Source: Ureibacillus xyleni (GTDB taxonomy: Bacteria > Bacillota > Bacilli > Bacillales_A > Planococcaceae). Taken from it: 64,000 nt of DNA. The notes below the pieces were generated by a model, which searched no databases, was not told the DNA's origin, and was given only the letters and a program-made list of their open reading frames with translations. Location of the stretch: the NCBI RefSeq assembly GCF_900217795.1, contig NZ_OBMQ01000001.1:487011-551010 (forward strand), written 5' to 3'. Below, piece after piece: positions 1-8,568 of this stretch (positions are counted from its first letter, which is position 1; each line of letters begins with the position of its first letter). A program made the translations under genes and the position numbers.

Positions 1-131
1 TCATCAACTTCTTCTGGGCGGTCGGTAAAATATGTGTTTAAATCTAATCTGCGGTCATCAAAAATCCATACAGTAGGATCGATCGTAATAGAATATTTAA
101 CTAATCCTTTAATAGGTATAATATTTTCCAT
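1..131 (-). CDS. Unidentified conserved protein, N-terminal part only
   Basis: The window edge cuts this leftward gene; the first 43 codons are visible. It starts at an ATG whose reverse complement lies at 129-131, behind a strong AGGGGGAGC ribosome site at 138-146. The visible protein begins MENIIPIKGLVKYSITIDP and continues with a WIFDDRR stretch. It shows no signal peptide or membrane segment. I do not recognise the family with certainty. It diverges from ylaN, with 175 bases between the two starts. Confidence 0.6.
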   Translation of the reverse strand, partial: MENIIPIKGLVKYSITIDPTVWIFDDRRLDLNTYFTDRPEEVD

Positions 132-306
132 TTTATTGCTCCCCCTAATCTATATACATAAATAGTATACCGCTTCTTGATATATTTAATAAAGAAATAT
201 AATCAAGTTTGGTGTTTTCATATGTATAGACTTGCAATTTTAATCACTAAAAGATAAACTTTATTAAGATAGAATAGAAGAAATATCAAATGATGGGGGC
301 GTCCTC

Positions 307-588
307 ATGGATACGAAAAACCAAGCTTCCTACCAGGAAAGAGCTTTAGAGTTACTGTTATCGGATGCAGACAAAATTGCACGTTTAATAAAAGTTCAAA
401 TGGATCATTTAACAATGCCATCTTGTCCTTTATATGAAGAAGTATTAGATACTCAAATGTTTGGCTTATCACGTGAAATAGATTTTGCAGTTAAGCTAGG
501 TTTACTTGATCGTGATCGTGGGAAAGAGATTCTTGATACATTAGAAAAAGAACTTTCATTATTACACGAAGCATATACAAACAAATAA
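307..588 (+). CDS. ylaN: YlaN, small iron-homeostasis protein (UPF0358)
   Basis: This 93-residue, all-helical-looking soluble protein matches YlaN of Firmicutes in length, sequence and position directly upstream of ftsW. Family knowledge: YlaN is needed in B. subtilis when iron is scarce, and in Staphylococcus it has been described as an iron(II)-binding protein that relieves repression by Fur. The ATG follows a GGGGGCG ribosome site. A terminator-like hairpin follows immediately, so ylaN is probably largely a separate transcript from ftsW. The identification is secure; the Fur role here is taken from relatives. Confidence 0.93.
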   Translation: MDTKNQASYQERALELLLSDADKIARLIKVQMDHLTMPSCPLYEEVLDTQMFGLSREIDFAVKLGLLDRDRGKEILDTLEKELSLLHEAYTNK

Positions 589-590
589 TA

Positions 591-628
591 AAAAACTCAA
601 ACGCGTTTGGCGATTTGAGTTTTTTTTC
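591..628 (+). terminator. Intrinsic terminator after ylaN
   Basis: AAAAACTCAAA and TTTGAGTTTTT form an 11-bp stem around a 12-base loop and run into a T tract. It ends about 19 bases before ftsW, so some read-through is possible. Confidence 0.8.
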
Positions 629-646
629 TAAAATGGAGTTTTTACA

Positions 647-1825
647 ATGAGAAAATATATAGCCTATTATGTAAGAAATTTTGATTATCCTTTATTTTTC
701 ACTTATATCTTTTTGTGTATATTTGGTTTGGTAATGATTTATAGTTCGAGTATAATTGTTAGTTTTGACAAAGATGGGACGGCTGACTTTTACTTTCGAA
801 AACAGATAACAAATCTTTTAGTAGCATCTGTATTCTTTATTGTGGGTGCATTTTTCCCCTATAAACACTTTAGTAGTAAAAGACTAATGAAAATACTGTT
901 ATTTATCACTTTATTTTTATTCTTCTGGCTGTTAATCGACGGTAGTGAAGCTGGTGGGGCCAGAAGTTGGATTGATGTGTTTGGTATTACAATGTTCCAG
1001 CCTTCTGAATTTGCTAAACTGTTCATTATTATATATTTTGCAGGGGCCTTTTACCGCAAAAGTTTAAATAACCCAATGGAAAATTTAGAACCGAATAACA
1101 TTGTATATCCAATAATAGTCTGGCTTGTTATTGTCTCATTTATTGCTACTGAAACAGATTTAGGCGCGATGTTAATTATTTCTGGTATTGCAGTGGCGGT
1201 TATTGCAGCTAGTGGTATACACATTAAAAAATTTATGAAGTTTTTAGTTGTTCTTGTCGTTTTTGGTTCGGCAATAATAGGAGCTGCTATACTCATTAAA
1301 GGTGACGAATTTTTAACACAAAACCGAATAGGTAGGATTAAGGCATTTTTAAATCCTTTCGAATATGAAACTGGTTCGAGTTATCAAATTATCAACGGTT
1401 ATATCGCAATCGGATCAGGTGGACTAGAAGGTGTAGGTTTAGGACAATCCGTTCAAAAATTAGGCTATTTACCAGAACCTCAAAATGACTTTATTATGGC
1501 AATCATTGCTGAGGAATTAGGTATATTAGGTGTCATTATCGTATTAGGCGGCTTAGGATTTATTGTTTTCAGAGGGTTAATGATTGCTCTTAAAACGAAA
1601 GATCCTCTTGCTAGAATGCTAGCTTCTGGAATTGCTAGTTGGATTGCCATTCAAACTTTTGTAAACATAGGGGGATTATCGGGACTTATCCCGTTAACCG
1701 GTGTTACGCTACCTTTTATTAGTTATGGCGGAACATCTATATTACTTTTATCCATTGCTATGGGAATATTAATTAATATTTCTATGTATGTAAAACTAGA
1801 GCAGAGGAAAATCAAGGGGGACTAG
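647..1825 (+). CDS. ftsW: FtsW, septal peptidoglycan glycosyltransferase (SEDS family)
   Basis: FtsW polymerises lipid II at the division septum together with a class B penicillin-binding protein. The 392-residue protein is strongly hydrophobic throughout, as expected for the roughly ten-helix SEDS fold. It carries the family signatures PEPQNDFI (near residue 280) and LPFISYGGTS near the C terminus. Its position between ylaN and pycA is that of B. subtilis ftsW. A second SEDS gene at 40520 lies in the dcw cluster and corresponds to SpoVE, which supports this copy being the vegetative FtsW. pycA starts at its stop codon. Confidence 0.94.
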   Translation: MRKYIAYYVRNFDYPLFFTYIFLCIFGLVMIYSSSIIVSFDKDGTADFYFRKQITNLLVASVFFIVGAFFPYKHFSSKRLMKILLFITLFLFFWLLIDGSEAGGARSWIDVFGITMFQPSEFAKLFIIIYFAGAFYRKSLNNPMENLEPNNIVYPIIVWLVIVSFIATETDLGAMLIISGIAVAVIAASGIHIKKFMKFLVVLVVFGSAIIGAAILIKGDEFLTQNRIGRIKAFLNPFEYETGSSYQIINGYIAIGSGGLEGVGLGQSVQKLGYLPEPQNDFIMAIIAEELGILGVIIVLGGLGFIVFRGLMIALKTKDPLARMLASGIASWIAIQTFVNIGGLSGLIPLTGVTLPFISYGGTSILLLSIAMGILINISMYVKLEQRKIKGD

Positions 1826-1827
1826 TG

Positions 1828-4800
1828 TTGAGAAACATTCGTAAAATTTTAGTGGCAAACCGTGGTGAAATTGCGATTCGACTTTTCCGCGCATGCAATG
1901 AATTAAAACTTGAAACAGTTGCGATTTATTCAAGGGAAGACCAAGCTTCTTTCCATCGTTATAAAGCCGATGAAGCTTATATCGTAGGTGTTGGGAAAAA
2001 ACCAATCGATGCCTATTTAGATATCGAGGGAATTATTGCGATTGCGAAACATGCAGAGGTAGATGCGATTCACCCAGGTTACGGTTTCTTATCCGAAAAC
2101 GTTGAATTTGCTCGACGTTGTGAAGAAGAAGGCATTATCTTTATCGGACCAACTTCAGCACATTTAGACATGTTTGGCGATAAGGTAAAAGCCCGTGAAC
2201 AAGCAATTGCCGCGAATATTCCAGTTATTCCTGGTAGCGATGGTCCTGTTGCTTCAGTAGAAGAAGTCGCTCAATTTGGTGCAAAAGTTGGCTATCCACT
2301 GATGATAAAAGCATCTCTTGGTGGTGGCGGACGAGGCATGCGTTTAGTTCATTCCGAAGATGAGCTAGCTTCAGCCTATGAGCGTGCCAAATCAGAAGCA
2401 AAAGCGGCATTTGGCTCTGACGAAGTTTACGTTGAAAAAGCAATTATTAAACCAAAACATATTGAAGTTCAAATTTTAGGGGATGCTTCTGGCAATATTG
2501 TTCACCTTTATGAACGAGATTGTTCCATTCAAAGAAGACATCAAAAAGTTGTGGAAATTGCACCATCTAATTCCATTTCACAAGATTTACGTAATCGAAT
2601 TTGCCAAGCTGCTGTTCAGTTAATGGAAAATGTAGGTTATATCAATGCAGGTACGGTGGAATTTTTAGTATCAGGCGATGAGTTTTACTTTATTGAAGTA
2701 AATCCGAGAATTCAGGTAGAACATACCATTACAGAAATGATTACAGGAATCGACATTGTTCATGCACAAATTAAAATTGCAGAAGGACACCCACTTCACT
2801 CAGAGGAAGTTGGCATTCCGGAACAGAGTAAAATCCCATTATTCGGTTATGCGATTCAATCTCGTGTCACAACAGAAGATCCTGCTAACAACTTCATGCC
2901 AGATACCGGGAAGTTAATGGTATACCGTTCAAGCGGTGGTTTTGGTGTTCGTTTAGATGCCGGAAATGGCTTCCAAGGGGCCGTTGTGACTCCTCATTAT
3001 GACTCGTTGCTCGTGAAAATCTCAACATGGGGCATGACGTTCCGTGAAGCGGCAGCGAAAATGGATCGAAACTTACGTGAGTTCCGTATTCGTGGTGTGA
3101 AAACGAACATTCCGTTTTTAGAGAACGTTGTATTGCATGAAAAATTTATTACGGGTGAATTTGATACAAGTTTCATAGACTCAACACCAGAACTATTTAA
3201 TTTCCCAGTACGAAAAGATAGAGGTACAAAACTATTAAACTATATTGGGAATGTTACATTAAACGGTTTCCCAGGTGTTGAAAAGAAAGCGAAACCAATT
3301 TTAGTTCAACCAAATAAACCGAAAATTGATTTAAATACGGAAATTCCAGCAGGGACGAAACAAATTTTAGATGCGCGTGGAGCAGATGGATTAGTAGATT
3401 GGATTAAGGAACAGCAAGATGTCTTATTAACGGATACAACATTCCGTGATGCACACCAATCACTTCTTGCAACACGAGTTCGTTCTCAAGATATGTTCCA
3501 AATTGCCGATTACAATGCGAGAATGTTAAATGACTTCTTCTCCTTTGAACTATGGGGTGGAGCAACGTTTGACGTAGCTTATCGTTTCTTAAAAGAAAAT
3601 CCATGGGCACGACTTGAGAAACTTCGTGAACAAATGCCAAATGTATTGTTCCAAATGCTTTTACGTGGTGCAAATGCAGTTGGCTATACAAACTATCCAG
3701 ATAATTTAATTCGTGAGTTTATTAAAGAATCAGCCCAAACTGGAATCGATGTTTTCAGAATTTTCGATAGTTTAAACTGGATTAAAGGAATGGAAGTAGC
3801 CATTGATGAAGTGCGCCAAACACGAAAAATCGCAGAAGCGGCGATCTGTTATACTGGAGACATTTTAGATGACTCTCGAGGAAAGTATACTGTGCAATAT
3901 TACAAAGATATGGCGAAAGCATTAGAAGCTAGCGGCGCGCATATTTTAGCGATTAAAGATATGGCAGGGCTTTTAAAACCAGAAGCAGCATATAGATTAG
4001 TATCGGAATTAAAAGAAGCGACAAATCTACCAATTCATTTGCATACCCATGATACAAGTGGAAACGGCATTTACACGTATGCCAAAGCTATTGAAGCGGG
4101 TGTCGATATTATTGATACCGCGTTAGGAGCGATGTCTGGTTTAACATCTCAGCCGAGTGCCAACTCATTATATTACGCAATGAAGGGCAATAAACGCCAA
4201 GTAAGAGCGAATATCGAGGCATTAGAACAATTATCTTATTACTGGGAAGATGTACGCAAATTTTACAGTGACTTTGAAAGCGGCATGAAGAGCCCTCATT
4301 CTGAAATATATGTACACGAAATGCCAGGGGGTCAATATAGTAACCTTCAACAACAAGCGAAAGCAGTTGGTTTAGGTGATCGCTGGGATGAAGTGAAGAA
4401 AATGTACTCGACAGTAAATATGTTATTTGGGGATATCGTTAAAGTAACACCATCCTCAAAAGTTGTAGGGGACATGGCATTATTTATGGTGCAAAATGAT
4501 TTGAACGAAGAAAATATTTATACGCGTGGCATAAACATCGACTTCCCAGATTCAGTTGTGGAGTTGTTCCAAGGCTATTTAGGGCAAATTCCGGGTGGAT
4601 TCCCAAAAGAGTTACAAAAGGTCATCTTAAAGAAACGTGAAGCTATCACGGTTCGTCCTGGTGAATTATTAGAACCTGTGAATTTCAAAAAACTCGAGGA
4701 AACACTAAAGGAAAAATTTGGACGCCCTGTATCAAATCAAGATGTACTAGCGTATGCGTTATATCCAAAAGTGTTTGAAGAATATATGCAAGCTACAGAA

Positions 4801-5262
4801 TCATTCGGGGACATTTCAGTTTTAGATACACCAACCTTCTTATATGGGCTAAAACTTGGGGAAGAAATTGAAGTGGAGATTGAAAAAGGAAAAACGTTAA
4901 TTGTGAAGCTGGTATCCATTGGGGAGCCACAACATGACGGCACACGTGTCATTTACTTCGAATTTAACGGTCAATCTCGAGAAGTAGTCATTCAAGATTT
5001 AACGGTGGAAGTGGACGGCAACATCGCGTTAAAAGCCGATCCAAGTAATCCAAACCAAATTGGTGCAACAATGCCAGGTACGGTATTAAAAGTTGTCGTT
5101 TCTAAGGGTAGCCCAGTTAAACGTGGCGATTACTTATTAATCACAGAAGCGATGAAAATGGAGACAACTGTTCAGGCACCAAAAGATGGTGTTGTAAAAG
5201 AAGTCTATGCTTCAGCAGGAGATGCCATTTCAACAGGTGATCTATTAATAGAGTTAGAATAA
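1828..5262 (+). CDS. pycA: Pyruvate carboxylase
   Basis: PycA carboxylates pyruvate to oxaloacetate using ATP, bicarbonate and biotin, refilling the TCA cycle. The roughly 1144-residue chain has the full one-polypeptide layout: an N-terminal biotin carboxylase with an ATP-grasp glycine loop (SLGGGGRGMR, near residue 160), a central carboxyltransferase barrel (DTTFRDAHQSL near 535, HTHDTSGNG near 735), and a C-terminal biotinyl domain with EAMKMETT, whose lysine is near residue 1110. I prefer TTG at 1828, 7 bases after AAGGGGG; GTG at 1825, which overlaps the ftsW stop, is the alternative. A bidirectional terminator follows. Confidence 0.97.
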   Translation: MRNIRKILVANRGEIAIRLFRACNELKLETVAIYSREDQASFHRYKADEAYIVGVGKKPIDAYLDIEGIIAIAKHAEVDAIHPGYGFLSENVEFARRCEEEGIIFIGPTSAHLDMFGDKVKAREQAIAANIPVIPGSDGPVASVEEVAQFGAKVGYPLMIKASLGGGGRGMRLVHSEDELASAYERAKSEAKAAFGSDEVYVEKAIIKPKHIEVQILGDASGNIVHLYERDCSIQRRHQKVVEIAPSNSISQDLRNRICQAAVQLMENVGYINAGTVEFLVSGDEFYFIEVNPRIQVEHTITEMITGIDIVHAQIKIAEGHPLHSEEVGIPEQSKIPLFGYAIQSRVTTEDPANNFMPDTGKLMVYRSSGGFGVRLDAGNGFQGAVVTPHYDSLLVKISTWGMTFREAAAKMDRNLREFRIRGVKTNIPFLENVVLHEKFITGEFDTSFIDSTPELFNFPVRKDRGTKLLNYIGNVTLNGFPGVEKKAKPILVQPNKPKIDLNTEIPAGTKQILDARGADGLVDWIKEQQDVLLTDTTFRDAHQSLLATRVRSQDMFQIADYNARMLNDFFSFELWGGATFDVAYRFLKENPWARLEKLREQMPNVLFQMLLRGANAVGYTNYPDNLIREFIKESAQTGIDVFRIFDSLNWIKGMEVAIDEVRQTRKIAEAAICYTGDILDDSRGKYTVQYYKDMAKALEASGAHILAIKDMAGLLKPEAAYRLVSELKEATNLPIHLHTHDTSGNGIYTYAKAIEAGVDIIDTALGAMSGLTSQPSANSLYYAMKGNKRQVRANIEALEQLSYYWEDVRKFYSDFESGMKSPHSEIYVHEMPGGQYSNLQQQAKAVGLGDRWDEVKKMYSTVNMLFGDIVKVTPSSKVVGDMALFMVQNDLNEENIYTRGINIDFPDSVVELFQGYLGQIPGGFPKELQKVILKKREAITVRPGELLEPVNFKKLEETLKEKFGRPVSNQDVLAYALYPKVFEEYMQATESFGDISVLDTPTFLYGLKLGEEIEVEIEKGKTLIVKLVSIGEPQHDGTRVIYFEFNGQSREVVIQDLTVEVDGNIALKADPSNPNQIGATMPGTVLKVVVSKGSPVKRGDYLLITEAMKMETTVQAPKDGVVKEVYASAGDAISTGDLLIELE

Positions 5263-5263
5263 T

Positions 5264-5301
5264 AAAAAGGGAAGTGGGCAATTTGCCGCACTTCCCTTTT
5301 T
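5264..5301. terminator. Bidirectional terminator between pycA and ctaA
   Basis: AAAAAGGGAAGTG and its complement CACTTCCCTTTTT flank a short GC-rich loop. A tracts on one side and T tracts on the other let it serve both convergent genes, pycA (+) and ctaA (-). Confidence 0.88.
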
Positions 5302-5302
5302 A

Positions 5303-6247
5303 TTATTTAGATTTTCTTTCGTTTAATCCACTTCGATAATTGAGCATGATCATATAACAGAACAATCCAAACAGTAATGTAATAAACAATGAATGGAGTA
5401 AAGAAACCATTATGTTTAATTTAGTAAAGATACTTAGCATTCCTGTTAGTGATTGTAAAATGATAATGATGAAGGAGATAATCCATCCCCAATATATTAC
5501 ACGTTGATTTTTATAATGTTTAATTGCATGTATCATTATGTATGTAATCCATACAAAAATTAAAAGAACAGCAAATCGGTGTCCCATTTGTACCCACTCA
5601 TACATATTACTTGGTAGTGCAATTCCATTTGTATTATTACAAAGTGGCCAATCTGGACAAACTAAACTAGATTGTGTATGGCGCACTAAAGCACCTGAAT
5701 AAACAACGATGTAAGAATATAACGTTACACCTACTGTATGCCATTTTAACTTTTTGTCGATAAATACTTTGTCAGCATCAAATTTTGTATCAACTTCAAA
5801 CACAATCATTGATAATAATAAAACTGATGCGAAAGATATTAATGAAATACCAAAATGTAGTGCAAGGATAAAGTCGCCTTGTCCCCATAATACTTGAGCT
5901 GCACCAATTAATGCTTGGGCAATTAAGAAGAAGATTGCTAAAAAGCCTAAAAATTTCACTTCGCGCATATGTCCTAAACTACGCCATGTCCAAATAACTA
6001 ATAAGAGAACCAGTATAGATACTGAACCAGTAACTAAACGATGTGAAAATTCAATCAACACCTCAGTTGTAATTTCTTTTGGAATAAGAGAACCATTACA
6101 ATCAGGCCAGTTACGCCCACACCCCATACCACTTTCTGTTTTCGTAACGAGTGCTCCTCCTAAAAGAATAAACAACATTCCTAAGGTTGTAGCTAAAGCA
6201 ATCAATTTTAATAGTATACTTTGCTTTTGTTGCATGATCTTAGCCAC
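5303..6247 (-). CDS. ctaA: Heme A synthase CtaA
   Basis: CtaA oxidises the methyl group on heme O to make heme A for cytochrome aa3/caa3 oxidase. The 314-residue membrane protein has two similar halves, each with the conserved cysteine pair of Bacillus CtaA: GMGCGRNWPDC near residue 40 and SLVCPDWPLC near residue 190. Conserved histidines for heme binding lie in the helices (EFSHR, MGHRF). The ATG follows an AGGTGG site. It faces away from the cta operon, as in B. subtilis. The gene looks intact even though the ctaB that should supply its substrate next door is a pseudogene. Confidence 0.95.
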   Translation of the reverse strand: MAKIMQQKQSILLKLIALATTLGMLFILLGGALVTKTESGMGCGRNWPDCNGSLIPKEITTEVLIEFSHRLVTGSVSILVLLLVIWTWRSLGHMREVKFLGFLAIFFLIAQALIGAAQVLWGQGDFILALHFGISLISFASVLLLSMIVFEVDTKFDADKVFIDKKLKWHTVGVTLYSYIVVYSGALVRHTQSSLVCPDWPLCNNTNGIALPSNMYEWVQMGHRFAVLLIFVWITYIMIHAIKHYKNQRVIYWGWIISFIIIILQSLTGMLSIFTKLNIMVSLLHSLFITLLFGLFCYMIMLNYRSGLNERKSK

Positions 6248-6571
6248 CTACTTTTTATCTATAGAACTGTGTATTTTGCGTCCTAACTTTTATTATGATA
6301 GCGAATAAAAAGTTAAAAGACAACTTCAAACGGGATATGGGTTACGGGTGGTTTTTGTTTTTCACAAATTGTTCATAAATTCGTGCTTTTACTTTCACAA
6401 ATCTTTTGTGAAAATGCTTTACTATATATATGTTCTTCTATAATTAGCTAACAGTGGGCAAATTCAGCAAACTTCATCGAAATTTTACTTAATGTCTAGA
6501 AATCACAGACAAATTTCGATATAGTTATTGTTAGCGGAATATGCTTACAAAAATGAAAGGGACGAGTAACA
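6248..6571. promoter_or_regulatory. Divergent regulatory region between ctaA and the ctaB relic, with ResD-like sites
   Basis: This 324-base gap holds no gene. TTCACAAAT occurs at 6361-6369 and again at 6394-6402, 33 bases apart (about three helical turns). The second copy is the left arm of a palindrome, TTCACAAA-TCT-TTTGTGAA, at 6394-6412. TTTGTGAA resembles the published ResD box TTTGTGAAT, and B. subtilis ctaA and ctaB are known ResD targets, so I infer control by oxygen respiration signals. AAAGGGA at 6556-6562 is the leftover ctaB ribosome site. Confidence 0.5.
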
Positions 6572-7430
6572 ATTGGACGTGCTTTAAGCGATGCAGGTGT
6601 GGTCAGCTTTATATACTTCAAAAGACTTTCATGCACTTATAAAGATTGGGATTGTAAAATCGAAATTAATTATTGTGTTTCCAACAATTTCTGTTGTTGA
6701 TAAACGGTTTGATTTTAACTTTACAATAACTCGATTTGATAATTTGTACATTGCTCGGAGCAGCGTTAATTATCGGTGGATCTGGTGCAATGATTAATAA
6801 CATCGGTTAAGATATCGATCCAATTAATAATCAAAGGAAGTATGCTGATAATATCACGGCAATTTAAGTAACGTACCCATTTGGAATTCTCTTTTGATTT
6901 TATTGTAAGTGAAATTTTGTTTTAAACGGCAATTTTGAAAACTGCCGGCATGTGCGGACTTATTTGAATAATAGTAATTAAATTCTATATTCAATATGGG
7001 TTAAAAGAAGAGATGTTTTTGATAGTAAGTTGAGAATCCTTTACGAGACTAACTTTTTATGGGTAGTAATGAAACATTTCTGTGTATTGTTTTATGTATA
7101 GCAACCACAATATTCAAAAAGCACTTGCTATTTAATAATACATAGAATATCGTGGATAAAAAATACCAATGCTACTACTTGTATTAAAAGGTTAGGGCAA
7201 ATTAATTAGGATTCCTTGCAATTTGTACTACTATCTATTAGCCGAACTTGTATTTTTACAATCTTTACTGTATTGAATGTAGGGTGGCTACTATTTAAGT
7301 TCATAATTTTAACATAAAAGATAGTATAAAAAGGTGATACTATTAATTGTGTTGAAAATGGAATTCCACTTACATTTATAAGAATTCCAATTGAACAAAA
7401 CACGAAGGTCCTAGTTACACATGTAAATAC
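6572..7430 (+). pseudogene. ctaB: Decayed ctaB (protoheme IX farnesyltransferase / heme O synthase)
   Basis: Pieces resembling CtaB appear in order across the whole gap, in shifting frames: GRALSDAGVVS from 6575; LYTSKDFHALIKIGIVK after an apparent 2-base deletion; LLGAALIIGGSG from 6751, then INN and DIDPI, with a TAA at 6808 just before the Asp-rich prenyl-diphosphate motif. Later come QP and ALAI around 7100-7130, EYRG*KIPMLLLVLKG around 7150-7195, and LNVGWLLF around 7275-7300. In real CtaB these read KDFLALIKIGIV, LIIGGSCAINN, DRDIDPI, WQPPHFLALAI, EYRAAGIPMLPVVKGF and LNIGWLLL. The start codon seems to be ATT at 6572 behind an intact AAAGGGA site. The length matches an intact ctaB of about 900 bases. 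No functional product is possible. End points are approximate. Confidence 0.88.
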
Positions 7431-7458
7431 AACAAAGAAAGAGGGGTTTTATTAAGCT

Positions 7459-8532
7459 ATGATGAAAGGGCTAAAAAAATGGCGTCTGTTTTCGCTATTG
7501 GCGGTAATAACAGTATTCCTTTCTGCCTGCAGTGGTGAAGATTATATTTCTACACTAAAACCAGCGGGTGAAGTCGGACAAGATCAGTTTGACTTACTAA
7601 TTTTCTCTATCTCAATTATGACGTTAGTTGTAGTAGTAGTTTCATTCCTTTATTTATACGCTTTTGCTAAGTTCCGCCGTTCAAAATTAGGCGAGAAACA
7701 CATGCCAAAACAAGTAGAAGGAAGTCACACTCTAGAAATTATTTGGGCAGTGATTCCAATCGTTTTATTATTAATCTTATCAGTACCAACAATTCTTTCT
7801 ACTTACAAATTTGCTGATGTAAAAGCAATGGATGAAGTTGATGAAGAAGGAAACAAAACAGCTTTAACAGTTAATGTTACTGCTAAATTATATTGGTGGG
7901 AATTTGAATATCCAGAGCAAGGAATTGTTACTGCACAAGAACTTGTAGTTCCTACAGGTGAAAGAGTTTACTTTAACTTAAAAGCTGCTGACGTTAAACA
8001 CTCATTCTGGATTCCAGCTGTCGGCGGTAAAATGGATAACAACGTAGAAAACGTTAACAAATTCTGGTTAGAGTTTGGTAAAGAATCTGAAGGATTAAAA
8101 GACGGTGTATTCTATGGTAAATGTGCTGAGTTATGTGGTCCTTCACATGCATTAATGGATTTCAAAGTTAAAACTGTAGAACGTGCAGAATTTGACGCAT
8201 GGGTTGCTTCTATGCAAGCTACTGAAGGTCAAACTGCTTCTGTAGATTCAACTGATTTAGGTGAAGCTACATTTGCTCAAAGTTGTTTAGGATGTCACGC
8301 AGTTTCAGGTGTAGGATCTACTGGAGCAATGGGTCCAAACTTAGCAACTTTTGCAGATCGTAACCGTGTAGCTGGTATTTTAGAACATAACAAAGAAAAC
8401 TTAGAAAGCTGGATTGCAAATCCTGAAGAATACAAACCAGGTAACTTAATGACTGGTAAGTACTCAGAATTATCTCCTGAAGAGATTAGTGCAGTTGCAG
8501 ACTATATTATGAGTTTATCTGTCGAAAAATAA
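7459..8532 (+). CDS. ctaC: Cytochrome caa3 oxidase subunit II with fused cytochrome c
   Basis: Subunit II accepts electrons from cytochrome c and passes them to subunit I. The 357-residue protein has a lipoprotein signal (cleavage before the Cys in FLSACSG), two transmembrane helices (about 45-70 and 90-113), a CuA domain with ligands in KHSFW and in CAELCGPSHALM (near residue 222), and a C-terminal cytochrome c domain with CLGCH near residue 276 and an axial Met in NLMTGKY. The fused cytochrome c marks a caa3-type oxidase. ATG at 7459 or 7462 is possible. It is the first intact gene of ctaCDEF, because ctaB upstream is broken. Confidence 0.96.
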   Translation: MMKGLKKWRLFSLLAVITVFLSACSGEDYISTLKPAGEVGQDQFDLLIFSISIMTLVVVVVSFLYLYAFAKFRRSKLGEKHMPKQVEGSHTLEIIWAVIPIVLLLILSVPTILSTYKFADVKAMDEVDEEGNKTALTVNVTAKLYWWEFEYPEQGIVTAQELVVPTGERVYFNLKAADVKHSFWIPAVGGKMDNNVENVNKFWLEFGKESEGLKDGVFYGKCAELCGPSHALMDFKVKTVERAEFDAWVASMQATEGQTASVDSTDLGEATFAQSCLGCHAVSGVGSTGAMGPNLATFADRNRVAGILEHNKENLESWIANPEEYKPGNLMTGKYSELSPEEISAVADYIMSLSVEK

Positions 8533-8568
8533 TTTGAACTTTAGAAACACTTGAAGGAGGTTAAAGTT

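Noticed and set aside
6591-6797. Open frame of 68 codons starting with MQVWSALYTSKDFHAL
   Set aside because: It is one frame of the decayed ctaB; similarity to CtaB continues in other frames on both sides, so it is not a separate small gene.
7206-7403. Leftward open frame of 65 codons before ctaC
   Set aside because: It lies antisense to the ctaB relic, with no ribosome site and no recognisable protein.
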